64,000 nucleotides of DNA from Candidatus Zipacnadia bacterium (GCA_029820945.1 JALGUJ010000007.1:1-64000); one strand, 5' to 3'. Positions 10,582 to 21,270 are shown, counted from the stretch's first letter. Program-made: numbers and translations. The notes: generated by a model not told the origin, from the sequence alone.

Positions 10582-13074
10582 TTACTCCCTCTCCACCACA
10601 CCCCACCGGCCGTCCAGCGCGGGGATGGTGACCGGGGCCTGCAGGTCAACGGTTTCGCCGCTGAGGAGGGTGCGGGCAGCGGGGGCATTGCCATCGGCGG
10701 TGATCTGCACGGGGATGGGCCGCTGCGAGAGGTTCGTGACGGCGATGAGGAGGCGGTCATCGAGGGTCCAGGCGAAGGCGCGCAGCTCGCGAGAGGGCTC
10801 CGGGGCGATGGTCACCAGCGAATCGTCGCGCGTTCCGTGCCAGAGGAACTCGCCGGCCGCGGCCAGCAGGTTGTGCCATTTGACGAGCTTGTGCTGGTAG
10901 CGGCCGTCGAGCGCGCCGTCGAAGTGCCCGCCCCAGAAGGAGATGCCGCGCGCCCCCTGGGCGATGATGGTCTGGATCTGGGCGTCGAGGATCTGCGGAT
11001 CGCTCCAGCGGGTGCGGCTCGACGTGGGGTAGGTGATCGAGGAGCAGAAGATCACCGGGATCTCCACGACCTGCAGCGTGTCCTGGACGGTGTCGATACC
11101 CGACTGCACGGAGCCGATGCCGGCGTCCTCGAACCACATGTCCGCGTAGTCGGCCGGCAGCGTGTAGTGCGGCGTCTCGACCTCGGTCAGGAACTGCGCG
11201 GCCTTCGACACGTCGATGGTCGCGCTCTCGATGGTGTTGTTGTAATCGTAGCCCGCCACCCACGCCTGCATCGGGCAGCCCGGCAGCGCCGCCCACGCCG
11301 CGTCGCGGATCGCCTTCACGTAGCGCGCGCCCTGGTGGCAGCGGAAGCCGATCCACTGCTCGCGGTACCGACCGTCCGTCTGCACATCCTCCGGCCACTG
11401 CACGTCGCCGAGCCCGGTGTGCTCGACGAATGCCTCGCGGCAGCGGTCGTCGAAGCACAGGGGCATGGCGCACTCGTAGTCGAGCATGAAGCCCTCGCAG
11501 CCGGTCTCGCGCATCTTCTCGCTCACCGTCTGCAGAAACGCGCCGTAGGTGCCCGCCTGCGCGCCGATGATCTCGGGGCAGAAGCCAGACCCGCGGCGGG
11601 CCGGCTCGGTGGCGCGCTCGTCGTCGGTGGGCTGGAAGCTCGGCGGGCACTGGGTCGAGTAGTGCCACCAGGACATGAGGAGGGGCGAGATGCCGTGTGC
11701 CCGCGCGGCGCCGACCACGTCCGAGCGCCCGTGCGTGTGGATGCGCCTCACGCCGAGGCGCGCGATGGACGCCATGAGGTCGTCGAGGATGGTGGCGCGC
11801 TCGACCGAGCGGTGCACGATGCGCCCGCCCCACAGGCTCAGGCCGAGGTGCTCGTCGGGGCCCTCCATCAGCTCGGGCAGCGGGCCAAGCACGCGCACGG
11901 TCATCTCCCGCCACGGCCCCGCGCCGGAGTGCGCCACGGCACGGGCACGGACGGTGCGGCCGTCGGCCTTGGAGGAGGCGACGCAGTGCAGGTGGAGCGC
12001 GGGCGTGAGCGCGCTCAGCGGCCAGGCCCCCCAGCCGGGCGCGGCCGGATCGTCCAGCGAGGCGCCGCGGAAGTCCGGCGCGACGGTGAAGCCGCCCGTG
12101 GTGATGCCCAGCCGGGTGCCACCCTCGATCTTAGCGCGCGAGATCTCGACCGGGTGCGGACCGAAGCTGACCTGGCGCACCGAAACGCCCGCGGGCAGCT
12201 CGACCTCGAAGCGCAGATCGCGCGCCGGGTGCATCCGGTCCACGTTGTTGTAGAGCAGGGCCAGCCGCTGCCAGGCGCCGTCGGCGAACCAGAGCGTCTC
12301 CTCCGTGCCGGGATGCGTGGCGTTGGGCCAGAAGTGCACCTGAAGCAGCGACGGGTCATGCTCGCCCTGCGCCGCGCGGGCCGCCTCGCTCGCGGCGATG
12401 GCGTCGGCGACCGCCTCCGGATCGCCGATGACCACGTTGTCGTACTCGACCAGCGTGGCGCGATTGCTCTGGTGGTAGTTGTTGTCGAAGTCCGGATTGC
12501 CCCCGACCGGGTTCATCCAGCCCTTGCCCAGGATCAGCGTCGGCTGTCCGGCCCAGGCCTGCGGCCGGGGTACCGCGGCGATCTCCGCCAGCGCATCTCC
12601 CTCGGTGGCGACCATGACCGCGATGGCATCGTCGTCGAGCCGCATGGCGACCCGGTACCAGGTTCCCGGCTGTGGCCGGACGCCGCCCGGGGCAGTCTCG
12701 ATATCGCCGCCCTGCCGCCACTCCAGGCGCAGCGAGTAGGTCATGCTGACCATCAGGCGCAGCCAGTTCATCTCGTCCCAGTAGAGGATCACGCTCGGCG
12801 ACCATGAGGCCGAGGTGTCGTTGACGTTGTTGACGTCCACCTGCACGCGGTCGGCGCCCTCGGGAAGTGGCGTCTCGATGTGGTTGTAGCGGTTGTCCAG
12901 CGTCTGCAGCGCCAGCACCCGCCGCTCTGCATCGACGCCGACCATGGCCTCACGCGAGCTGTCCACGGTCCACCGCCCGTGCAGCGCGGTGGCGTCGAAG
13001 CTGTCGAAGACGAGCGGCCGGGCATGTGCAGCCCCTGCGAGTAACAGCGCGCAGGCGACCATTGAGGCCCTCAT
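10582..13074 (-). CDS. Secreted protein with N-terminal LamG-like domain and putative TIM-barrel region; function unknown
   Basis: MRASMVACALLLAGAAHARPLVFDSFDATALHGRW signal peptide and beta-sandwich; internal start at 13074. Confidence 0.65.
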   Translation of the reverse strand: MRASMVACALLLAGAAHARPLVFDSFDATALHGRWTVDSSREAMVGVDAERRVLALQTLDNRYNHIETPLPEGADRVQVDVNNVNDTSASWSPSVILYWDEMNWLRLMVSMTYSLRLEWRQGGDIETAPGGVRPQPGTWYRVAMRLDDDAIAVMVATEGDALAEIAAVPRPQAWAGQPTLILGKGWMNPVGGNPDFDNNYHQSNRATLVEYDNVVIGDPEAVADAIAASEAARAAQGEHDPSLLQVHFWPNATHPGTEETLWFADGAWQRLALLYNNVDRMHPARDLRFEVELPAGVSVRQVSFGPHPVEISRAKIEGGTRLGITTGGFTVAPDFRGASLDDPAAPGWGAWPLSALTPALHLHCVASSKADGRTVRARAVAHSGAGPWREMTVRVLGPLPELMEGPDEHLGLSLWGGRIVHRSVERATILDDLMASIARLGVRRIHTHGRSDVVGAARAHGISPLLMSWWHYSTQCPPSFQPTDDERATEPARRGSGFCPEIIGAQAGTYGAFLQTVSEKMRETGCEGFMLDYECAMPLCFDDRCREAFVEHTGLGDVQWPEDVQTDGRYREQWIGFRCHQGARYVKAIRDAAWAALPGCPMQAWVAGYDYNNTIESATIDVSKAAQFLTEVETPHYTLPADYADMWFEDAGIGSVQSGIDTVQDTLQVVEIPVIFCSSITYPTSSRTRWSDPQILDAQIQTIIAQGARGISFWGGHFDGALDGRYQHKLVKWHNLLAAAGEFLWHGTRDDSLVTIAPEPSRELRAFAWTLDDRLLIAVTNLSQRPIPVQITADGNAPAARTLLSGETVDLQAPVTIPALDGRWGVVERE

Positions 13075-13188
13075 GGCTGGTCCTCCGTCGGGAGACGGCA
13101 GCGCGATGGAATGGTCGCAGCAAGGATTCATCCTCGGCCGGGCCGAACCCTTCGCATACCATCACGCGTGCAAAGGGAGTGTTCGGTC

Positions 13189-16100
13189 ATGCGACGCCTC
13201 GCACTGATCGTGATCGCGCTGGTCCTGGCCGTCAGCGTCTCCGCCTCGCTGGAGACCATGATCCCGTCGCCGCAGGAGTACGAGCTGCTGGAACTGGCCG
13301 TGCCGGTCGAGGGCGGTCGCATCGAGCTGCTCACAGATGACCCGAAGGCGCAGATCGCCGCCGCCGAGATCAACGCGCGCATCGAGGAGCTGGGCGGCGA
13401 GCCCCTGCCCGTGGACGCGGAGGCCGAAGGGGCGTGCGTTCGGCTCTCCATCGGCGGGGCCGCCCCCGACAGGCCGCAGGGCTACGCGATCACGCACTCC
13501 GCCGAGGACGGGCGGCAGGTCTTTGCGCTGGAAGGGCAGGACGCCCAGGGGATGCTCTACGCGGCGGTGACCTTCCGGCACATGCTCGACGTGGAGGCCG
13601 GAGAGGTGGTCATCCGCGCGGCGAACGTGCGCGACTGGCCGGACTTCCGACTGCGCAACCTGGGGTCGCCGTTCATCGAGCCGCTGCGCAGATACTACTA
13701 CCAGATGCGCGATGCGGCCCGAAAGGGCGACCTCGACGCCGCGCGCGAGTTCGGCGAGCAGCACATCGCCCTGCTGCAGCCCTACGTGGACTGGCTGCTG
13801 CGCCACAAGATCAACATGATGGGCCAGCACTTCGCAAGCTGGTCGCTCGAGGGCATCACCGACTATGAGCTGGAGGTGTGCCGACGCGTCAACGACTACG
13901 CGCGCGAGCGGGGCATCGTCGCCCAGGTGAGCGCAAACATCTCCATCGGCAGCTATCCCCAGGACAAGGACAATCCGGACTTCGCCGACGTGGCCTATCA
14001 CAGCTCGCACAAGCGTTACTTCTGCTGGTCGCGGCTGCAGTACCATCGCGACAAGGCCGCACTGATCGCCCGCATAATGCGCGAGGGCGGCTTCGACGCG
14101 CTCTACCTGCACGACGTGGACGGCGGCGGCTGGCGCAACCCGGCGCTGTGGGATGACCGCTGCGCGCTCTGTCGCGAGACCTACGGCGACGACCACGCGC
14201 AGGCCGACGCAGTGGTCTTCGGCATCTACTACGACGCAATCCGCGAGGCCGTACCGGACGCGGTCTTCAACGCCGTCATCTACCCCTACAATCCCGACTC
14301 AATAGACCCGGACGCCATCGAAGGCGACCTGCGCGCGGAGATGGGCGATGTGCCGGGCGTGCGGGAGATCGCCGAGCAGTACGCCGAGCGCAACCGCGCG
14401 ATGCTGGAGCGCCTGAACTCGCTGGTGCCCGATGACTGGCACATCTGCATCCGTGAGAACGAACGCGAGCGCGTGGACCTATTCCGTCAGGTCTGGGACC
14501 CGAAGCCCTTCTACACCTACTTCGAGTACATGCGCTACCGGTCGGTCCAGCCCTGGTTCGCCACCTCGCCGCGCTGCACCGCCACCTTCCTGTACGAGGG
14601 CTACGACGACATCCTCTACGGGTCGATCCCCGGATGGGGCTTCCGCGAGCCGCTGCGGCTGTACGCGGCGCAGGCGGCATGGAACAGCGCCGGCGCCGAC
14701 CCCGCACCCTTTAGCAAGACCGCATGGCACGACTGGACGCAGACCCAGCAGCCGCCGGAGATCGCCGAGAAATGGGCGCTGCGCACCTCGGCCGACCTGT
14801 GGGGCGAGGACGTCGCGCCCTACGTGGTGCCCCTGCTCACGCGAGGCCTCTCGACCGTCTTCCTGTTCAATACCAGAGAGGTCGCCGACCGCGCGGGCAT
14901 GGCGGATGTCACCGCCGTGCTGGGCGAGCAGTTCGAGGTCGCGGGCGACTGCGTGGAATCGATGCATGAGCTATTCGACCGCATCCTGGCGGACGAGATC
15001 GAGCCTAAGCCCATGTGGTTCGGCGACCTGACGAACTACTATCGCTTCGTGGTGGCCGCCAGGGCGCTGGCGGGGTTCAAGTACAAGCGCGCTCTACTCG
15101 AGGAGGCGATCATCGGCGGCGATGTCGAGCGCGAGGCGGAGCTGCTGGCCGACCTGCGAGAGAGCATCGACGAGTGGGGAGCGGAGATCGATGCCGTCAT
15201 CGAGCGCACCCGCGACCTGCCCATCAGCCAGGCCGACTCGCGGCTGACCGTCGCCAAGGGCTACCTGCTGGCGCTGCGCGGCGAGACGCTGCGCGCGGAC
15301 CTCGACGCCTTCTTGCAGCGGCGCGAGGAGCTGGCGGCGGCCTACGCCATGCCTCAGTGGTTCCAGGATGCGGTGTCCAGCCGCGAGTACCACGCCACGC
15401 GGGCTAAGGCGCCGCCTGCCATCGACGGGCATCTCGACGAAGACCTCTGGGGCCGCGCCGAGCCGATTGAGCACTTCGTGGTCTACGACCAACTCCGGCT
15501 GGCGGCCTACGAGACCGTGGCGCGGCTGGGGTGGGACTCGGAGAACCTCTACGTGGCCTTCGAGTGTTTCGATCCGGCGCCCGAGGAGATCGAGATCGCC
15601 CCGCGCGACCGTGACCGCCACGAGCAGGTGGACAGCGTCGAGGTGCTGGTGGACGCGAATGACGATGACGAGACCTTCCGCCACTGGATTATCGACTTCG
15701 GCGGTAACGTCTTCGACGCCGCCAGGGTGAAGGTCGCCGACGGCACGCTCGACTACCAGACCGAGTGGGACGGCGGCGCCGAGATCGCTACCGAGCGGCA
15801 CGATGACCGCTTCGTGGTCGAGATCGCCATCCCGGCCGAGGACCTTGACCGCGCGCCCGGCCAGGGTACGTGGGGCGTCCACCTCGCGCGAAACATCCTG
15901 CACCGCCGGCCCGGCTACGAGTCCACCGCCGCGCGCTACCTCGACGGCGAGGGTTTCCACACGGTCGAGAAGTACGGCGCGCTGCACTTCGAGGGCCCCG
16001 AGGCGCGCGTCTCGCCGCCGAAGGTGACCGTCGAGACCACCGACCGCTCGCTGGCGACCAAGGTCCACGAGGAGGGGCAGGCGACCGAGGTGCGCTTCGG

Positions 16101-17082
16101 GCTGCGCATCGAGACCGACCGGTCGCTGCACGACGTGACGGCGACCGCACGGCTGCTCGGTCCGGAGGGTCGGGCGGCGCTGGAACAGATCGTGCTGGAA
16201 GAGCCCTGGATCGAGCTGCTCTACCGCACGCGGCGGCCGATCTTCCTGGAGGTCAAGCGCGCGTATGAGGGCCTGCTGCTGCAGGTCGAGGTCAACGCGC
16301 GAGAAGGCTCCTGGACGACGCGGGCGCCGGTGGGGCAGTACCGCAAGGCGCCGCCGGACGAGGCCGAGCTGTTCGCGCCGGGCAGGTACGGCCAGGCACT
16401 GGCGGCGACGATGGTGGCGCCGAGCTTCGTCCAGGCCGGGGGCGATGTGCGCCACCTCGTTCCCTCCGCGCAGGGGACCATCGAGTGCTGGCTCTGCCCC
16501 ACCGAGGACGTGGTCACACAGCGCGAGGCCGACCACCTGCAGCGCACCGTGCTGGACATCAGCCCGATCCGCTATGACCACCCGTACCTGACCAACTGGC
16601 GCAGCATCGCGCTGCACATCAGCAAGCGGGCACACCTCGTGTTCCAGATCACGAGCAGGCGCTACGACAGCCGGAGCGTGGAGACGCGGTTGGACGGATG
16701 GCGGGCCGGCGAGTGGCGGCACGTCGCATGCCAGTGGCGCCTCGATGAGCAGGGGCGGACGCGGATGGAGCTGTTCCTGGACGGCGACTTGGCCTCGGAC
16801 GAGGTGCGGGGCAAGTTCGAGGGCGAGCCGCCGCCGCTCGAGAAGAATGACGAGTTGCTCCCCATCCAGGTGGGAGCCATGAACACGGGGGCGGCCGAGG
16901 CGCAGATGCTCATTGACGAGCTGCGCTTCAGCCTCGAGCCACGCTACGAGGGGAGCTTCGAGCCCGGCCCGCTGGAGGCAGACGCGATGACGGCGCTGCT
17001 CTTCCGCTTCGATGGCGACCTGACGGCCGAGAGCGGGCTGGAGGGCGTCGAGGTCGAGGGCAGGCCCGGGACGGCCGGCTGA
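13189..17082 (+). CDS. Large secreted glycoside hydrolase-like protein: GH20/84-like N-domain, CBM9-like domain, C-terminal LamG-like domain
   Basis: MRRLALIVIALVLAVSVSAS; PSPQEYELLELAVPVEGG...GYAITHSAEDGRQVFALEGQDAQGMLYAAVTFRHML (hexosaminidase N-domain-like); ATRAKAPPAIDGHLDEDLWGRAEPIEHFVVYD (CBM9-like); TIECWLCP...GWRAGEWRHVACQW (LamG-like). Confidence 0.75.
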   Translation: MRRLALIVIALVLAVSVSASLETMIPSPQEYELLELAVPVEGGRIELLTDDPKAQIAAAEINARIEELGGEPLPVDAEAEGACVRLSIGGAAPDRPQGYAITHSAEDGRQVFALEGQDAQGMLYAAVTFRHMLDVEAGEVVIRAANVRDWPDFRLRNLGSPFIEPLRRYYYQMRDAARKGDLDAAREFGEQHIALLQPYVDWLLRHKINMMGQHFASWSLEGITDYELEVCRRVNDYARERGIVAQVSANISIGSYPQDKDNPDFADVAYHSSHKRYFCWSRLQYHRDKAALIARIMREGGFDALYLHDVDGGGWRNPALWDDRCALCRETYGDDHAQADAVVFGIYYDAIREAVPDAVFNAVIYPYNPDSIDPDAIEGDLRAEMGDVPGVREIAEQYAERNRAMLERLNSLVPDDWHICIRENERERVDLFRQVWDPKPFYTYFEYMRYRSVQPWFATSPRCTATFLYEGYDDILYGSIPGWGFREPLRLYAAQAAWNSAGADPAPFSKTAWHDWTQTQQPPEIAEKWALRTSADLWGEDVAPYVVPLLTRGLSTVFLFNTREVADRAGMADVTAVLGEQFEVAGDCVESMHELFDRILADEIEPKPMWFGDLTNYYRFVVAARALAGFKYKRALLEEAIIGGDVEREAELLADLRESIDEWGAEIDAVIERTRDLPISQADSRLTVAKGYLLALRGETLRADLDAFLQRREELAAAYAMPQWFQDAVSSREYHATRAKAPPAIDGHLDEDLWGRAEPIEHFVVYDQLRLAAYETVARLGWDSENLYVAFECFDPAPEEIEIAPRDRDRHEQVDSVEVLVDANDDDETFRHWIIDFGGNVFDAARVKVADGTLDYQTEWDGGAEIATERHDDRFVVEIAIPAEDLDRAPGQGTWGVHLARNILHRRPGYESTAARYLDGEGFHTVEKYGALHFEGPEARVSPPKVTVETTDRSLATKVHEEGQATEVRFGLRIETDRSLHDVTATARLLGPEGRAALEQIVLEEPWIELLYRTRRPIFLEVKRAYEGLLLQVEVNAREGSWTTRAPVGQYRKAPPDEAELFAPGRYGQALAATMVAPSFVQAGGDVRHLVPSAQGTIECWLCPTEDVVTQREADHLQRTVLDISPIRYDHPYLTNWRSIALHISKRAHLVFQITSRRYDSRSVETRLDGWRAGEWRHVACQWRLDEQGRTRMELFLDGDLASDEVRGKFEGEPPPLEKNDELLPIQVGAMNTGAAEAQMLIDELRFSLEPRYEGSFEPGPLEADAMTALLFRFDGDLTAESGLEGVEVEGRPGTAG

Positions 17083-17130
17083 GCGCCGACCCGCCGGCCG
17101 CAGGATCGTGGCACTGCGGCGGAGGGCGCC

Positions 17131-17184
17131 GAAACTGTGAGCTTCGCCCGCAGGAATGTTCCAGGCGGGCGGCGAAGTAGTTTC
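17131..17184 (+). promoter_or_regulatory. Imperfect hairpin in the leader of the pseudopilin gene
   Basis: GAAACTgtgagCTTCGCCCGC ... GCGGGCGGCGAAGtAGTTTC. Confidence 0.5.
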
Positions 17185-17228
17185 AGTGACAACTCTCGCA
17201 TTATCGTCACCACAGGAGGCCGAGGACG

Positions 17229-17840
17229 ATGAAGCGCACCGGCTTCACCCTTATTGAGCTGCTCGTGGTCATCGCCATCATCGCGATTCTGGCCGCGATC
17301 CTGTTCCCGGTCTTCGCGAGGGCCCGCGAGAAGGCTCGGCAGACGAACTGCCTCTCGAACCTCAAGCAGCTCGGAACCGCCGTGCAGATGTACGTGCAGG
17401 ACTACGACGAGATGACACCGCCGCACACCGACGATGAGCCGGTCCCGCCACCGCCCTACAACTGGCGCTGGGACACCTTCCAACTGCGCCTGCAGCCCTA
17501 CATCAAGAACGTCCAGATCTACGGCTGCCCCTCCGACAGCGGCTGGACGACGCCGGCGGAGACCGCCACGGGGCGCTGGGCCAGCTATGTGGTGAACTCG
17601 CTCACCACCAGCGCGGCAATGGCCGAGTTCGAGGTGCCTGCCGACACCTTCGTGCTGTTCGACGGCACCGAGAGCGACCTGGGCGTTGAGGGCAACGACG
17701 ACCGCCCCTATCAGGTCCCGACCGCCGCCGGCTACATCCGCCACAATGACGGCTTCAACGTGAACTACGGCGACGGCCACGCGAAGTGGCTGCAGCCTAC
17801 CGGCACCACGGCGGCGGACTTCACCCTGGCGGATGACTGA
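17229..17840 (+). CDS. Type II secretion-like pseudopilin, DUF1559 family (H-X9-DG)
   Basis: [33 protein letters not shown] prepilin signal; [16 protein letters not shown] (H-X9-DG). Confidence 0.95.
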   Translation: MKRTGFTLIELLVVIAIIAILAAILFPVFARAREKARQTNCLSNLKQLGTAVQMYVQDYDEMTPPHTDDEPVPPPPYNWRWDTFQLRLQPYIKNVQIYGCPSDSGWTTPAETATGRWASYVVNSLTTSAAMAEFEVPADTFVLFDGTESDLGVEGNDDRPYQVPTAAGYIRHNDGFNVNYGDGHAKWLQPTGTTAADFTLADD

Positions 17841-17864
17841 TGCAGGCTCCCGAACAGCCGATCT

Positions 17865-17898
17865 CGGGCTCCGGCGACCGGGCCGGAGCCCGTTTCTT
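17865..17898 (+). terminator. Rho-independent terminator
   Basis: Perfect 11-bp stem CGGGCTCCGGC-gaccgg-GCCGGAGCCCG followed by TTTCTT. Confidence 0.8.
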
Positions 17899-17925
17899 GA
17901 CGCCGGCCAGCGGCGCGTGTATGCT
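17897..17925 (+). promoter_or_regulatory. Sigma-70-like promoter for the M16 peptidase operon
   Basis: TTGACG - 17 bp - TATGCT. Confidence 0.65.
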
Positions 17926-17976
17926 GGCGTGTAGCTTCGGCCGGGCATGCTCCGCCGGCCAGAGAGGAGATGCCGC

Positions 17977-19353
17977 GTGCGCAGATACCCCTTCCGCTCG
18001 GCCGTCATCGCACTCGCGCTCATTGTGTCCGCGACGGCCTTCGGCGCCCCAATCCTGGACCCGTCGAAGATCAGTGACACGACCTTCGGCAACGGCTTCC
18101 GGCTGATCGTGAAGGCCGAGAACCAGTGGGGCCTGGCCTCGGCGGCGCTGTTCGTCCGAGCCGGCTCCGCCTACGATCCCGAGGGCCAGGCGGGCGTGGC
18201 CCACCTGCTCGAGCACCTCCTGTTCGAGGCCATGGACCCGCACGACGACCGGCGCGTCGGGCCGGCCATCGAGTCCATGGGCGGCTACGTCAACGCGATG
18301 ACCACGCGGGATTCCACCCACATCGAGGTCACGGTCGCCAGCCAGTACCTGCCCAGGGCCCTCGAGCTGATGGCCCAGGCGGTCTTCGAGCCGAACATCA
18401 CGCCCATCGCGGTCGCGCGCGAGCGCGAGGTCGTGGCCCGCGAGCTGATCGATCGCACGGACTCAGCGGGCGGGGCCCTCGATGACCTCCTGTGGCGGAC
18501 CGCCTTCGAGGAGCACCCCTACGGGCGGCCCATCGGTGGTACGCCGGAGCACGTAACCGGCCTCTCCGTGGATGACGTCATGGGCTTCTACGAACGCTTC
18601 TACGTTCCGGCGAACATGGCACTGGTCGTCGTGGGCGACGTCAACGCCACCGAGTTGGCGGCGTTGGTCCGGGAGCTATTCGGCTCCCGCCCCGGCGCCC
18701 CGGTCGAGCTGCCCCACCCCCCTCACGAGGAGCCGCCGGACGACGTCCGGATCGTTGCCGAGACGCGCCAGAGCGACATGGTGGTTGTCAGCTATGCCTG
18801 GCATGCGCCCGAGGTGGAGGACTTCGACGAGGTCTGCGCCATGGACCTGATCTACACGGTGCTCGGCGAGGGGCGGCTGGGCAGGCTGCACGAGGCGCTC
18901 AACGAGCAGGGCTTGGCGCTGATGTCGAGCTGCGATTACCTGACCCAGCGGGACCCGGGGCTGCTGATTATCACCGCCATGACCACCCCCGACAAGGAGC
19001 CGGACGTGCGCACGGCCATCCTGAACGAGGTCAGGCGCCTTCGCGACGAGACACTCACGGAGGAGCAGCTCGAGGAGGCCAAGCGTGTGCTGCGCATCGG
19101 CTATGCCTTCACCAACGAGGCCTTCAGCGACCAGGCGGGGTCGCTTGGCTTCTACGAGGCGCTGGGCGACCACACGCTGGCCATCGAGTACATCGACCGG
19201 GTCAACGCGGTGACCGCCGAGCAGGTGCGCGAGGTGGCCGTGAAGTACCTCGACCCGGATGCCTACACGCTCGCCATCATCCGCCCCGAGCCGGCGCCGG
19301 GGGAGGCCGAGGAGGCATGCGCGCCATGCTCAAGCTCGCTCGCGCAGGGCTGA
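17977..19353 (+). CDS. M16 family zinc peptidase (catalytic)
   Basis: HLLEH (HXXEH) zinc motif in GVAHLLEHLLFEAMD; signal peptide; GTG start after AGAGAGGAGA. Confidence 0.92.
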   Translation: MRRYPFRSAVIALALIVSATAFGAPILDPSKISDTTFGNGFRLIVKAENQWGLASAALFVRAGSAYDPEGQAGVAHLLEHLLFEAMDPHDDRRVGPAIESMGGYVNAMTTRDSTHIEVTVASQYLPRALELMAQAVFEPNITPIAVAREREVVARELIDRTDSAGGALDDLLWRTAFEEHPYGRPIGGTPEHVTGLSVDDVMGFYERFYVPANMALVVVGDVNATELAALVRELFGSRPGAPVELPHPPHEEPPDDVRIVAETRQSDMVVVSYAWHAPEVEDFDEVCAMDLIYTVLGEGRLGRLHEALNEQGLALMSSCDYLTQRDPGLLIITAMTTPDKEPDVRTAILNEVRRLRDETLTEEQLEEAKRVLRIGYAFTNEAFSDQAGSLGFYEALGDHTLAIEYIDRVNAVTAEQVREVAVKYLDPDAYTLAIIRPEPAPGEAEEACAPCSSSLAQG

Positions 19354-20651
19354 TCGCCTTTGCGCTCTCCACGGCCATGATCGCCGGCGCCGACACCGCC
19401 AGGGCGGTGCTGGACAACGGCCTCACCGTGCTTGCGGTGCGGAGCGACCACGCGCAGATCGCGGGCGTGGGACTGGTGATCGACTGTTCGACCGCAGACG
19501 AGCCGGAGGGCCTGCACGGCGCTCGCGCGCTGCTTCAGCAGGCCCTTGCCATCGAGAGCCACGACCGCATCAGTGAGCAGCGGGCGCCCCTGTCCGCTCT
19601 CACCAGGCCCGGTTCGTCGGGGTTGCAGGTCAACACCGATTGGGACTTCGTCGAGGTCAGCTTCGGCAGCGTCATCGAGGAGCTCGACGACGGCCTTCAG
19701 CTCATGGCGGAGCAGGTGTACCAGGTCGAGCTGACCCAGGAGGGGCTGGACAGGGCGCGCGAGCTGGTGCAGCGGGGCTACGACACGTCGCACCGGTCCC
19801 CTGTGCAGACGACCTTCGACCTCTTCCGCAGCGCGCTCTACGGCGCGGACCCGATGGGGCAGGCTCTGCAGGGCGAGCCCGCCGAGATCGCCGAGATCGA
19901 GCTCGAGCCTCTCCAGGCCTTCCGGAACGAGCACTACGTCGCGAGCGGGTCCTTCCTGTGTGTGGTGGCGCCGCTGCCCGCCGACGGCATCATCGCGGCG
20001 GTCCGGCGCGCGTTCGAGCAGCTCCCGGCCCTTCCGGCTCCGTCGGAACCGGCTCTCCCTGAGGCGCCCGAAGGCTCCCGGGTAGAGGTCGGCGAGAGCG
20101 CCGACCTCGTGCAGGCGTCGATGGTCATCGGTACGAGGCTGCCCGGCTACGGCGACCCGCTCTTCCCCGCGGCGGAGATGCTCGCGGCACTCCTGGAGGG
20201 CCGCGGCGGGAGGCTGCGGCGCGATCTGGGCCTGCTCCAGGGACTGGCGCTGGCCGTGCCCACCAGATACCTGACCGAGCACTACCCGGTGGACACGCTG
20301 CCCGTGCCGATTGCGCGCCGGCCCTACCTGGCGATCCACGCGCTCTGTGCCCCGACGGCGATCGAGGTGACCCGCCAGGGCCTGATGCGGCATCTGCTCG
20401 CGCTGCGCACCGGCACGGTCACCGACGCGGAGCTCGAGCGGGCGCGCCGGCGCGTGATCAACGCGCACCACCTGCGCCAGGAGAGGCCGGACCAGGCGGC
20501 CCTGTACCTGGCGCGCCGCGCGCTTTTCGGGCTCCCCGACGACGCGGCGGCCGCGGACCTGGTCGCGGCCGTCACCAAGGAGGACCTGACGGCCGTCGCG
20601 ACGCAGTACCTCGATCGCCACGCGATCGGGATCCAGATGCCGGCGTCCTGA
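19317..20651 (+). CDS. M16 family peptidase-like protein lacking the zinc motif (non-catalytic partner)
   Basis: M16 fold-like sequence VLDNGLTVLAVRSDHAQIAGVGLVIDCS; EGLHGARALLQQ where HXXEH is expected; overlaps upstream M16 gene by 37 nt. Confidence 0.85.
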   Translation: MRAMLKLARAGLIAFALSTAMIAGADTARAVLDNGLTVLAVRSDHAQIAGVGLVIDCSTADEPEGLHGARALLQQALAIESHDRISEQRAPLSALTRPGSSGLQVNTDWDFVEVSFGSVIEELDDGLQLMAEQVYQVELTQEGLDRARELVQRGYDTSHRSPVQTTFDLFRSALYGADPMGQALQGEPAEIAEIELEPLQAFRNEHYVASGSFLCVVAPLPADGIIAAVRRAFEQLPALPAPSEPALPEAPEGSRVEVGESADLVQASMVIGTRLPGYGDPLFPAAEMLAALLEGRGGRLRRDLGLLQGLALAVPTRYLTEHYPVDTLPVPIARRPYLAIHALCAPTAIEVTRQGLMRHLLALRTGTVTDAELERARRRVINAHHLRQERPDQAALYLARRALFGLPDDAAAADLVAAVTKEDLTAVATQYLDRHAIGIQMPAS

Positions 20652-20814
20652 CGCGCGCTTCCGGGTTCCGACCCGATCCGGAGAGCCGGCCGTGCAGCGA
20701 CGACGGAGCACCGCAGCCCGCCTGCCCTTCAATTCACGTCGCTGAACACCCGTCCTCGCGCTCGTGCCGGGAGTGTCGATGAGCGATGCGGGCTCGCAGC
20801 AGGAGGAGCCACCC

Positions 20815-21270
20815 ATGATCGACGGTGTCCGCATCAAGAAGCTGGTCCGCCATGTCGATGACCGCGGCTGGCTGATGGAGATCCTGCGGGACGACGATGA
20901 CATCTTCATCGACTTCGGCCAGGTCTATGTCTCCGCGGCCTTTCCCGGCGTCGTCAAGGCCTGGCACTGCCATGAGATACAGACCGACAGCTTCTGCGTG
21001 CTGTTCGGCAATGCCAAGGTCGGCCTCTACGACGATCGCGAGGGCTCGCCAACCTGCGGCGAGACCCAGGCCGTGGTCGCGGGCGAGCTGAACCCGATCG
21101 TGGTGCAGATCCCGCCGCTGGTCTGGCACGGCTTCATGGCCCTGGGCGGCCGCACCGCTGTGGTGCTTAACGTGCCCACCGAGCACTACAACCGGGAGCG
21201 GCCCGACGAGCTGCGCCGCGACCCGTTCGACCCCGAGATCCCCTTCGAGTGGGGCGCCAGGAGCGGGTAG
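20815..21270 (+). CDS. Cupin / dTDP-4-dehydrorhamnose 3,5-epimerase-like protein
   Basis: DDRGWLMEILR, FPGVVKAWHCHEIQTDSFCV, PPLVWHGFMAL; AGGAGGAG before ATG 20815. Confidence 0.85.
   Translation: MIDGVRIKKLVRHVDDRGWLMEILRDDDDIFIDFGQVYVSAAFPGVVKAWHCHEIQTDSFCVLFGNAKVGLYDDREGSPTCGETQAVVAGELNPIVVQIPPLVWHGFMALGGRTAVVLNVPTEHYNRERPDELRRDPFDPEIPFEWGARSG

Noticed and set aside
10207-12807. 866-aa plus-strand ORF
   Set aside because: Antisense to 10582..13074 and 9504..10427; no recognisable domain, shadow-ORF composition.
15094-16722. 542-aa minus-strand ORF
   Set aside because: Antisense shadow of the 13189..17082 glycoside hydrolase-like gene.
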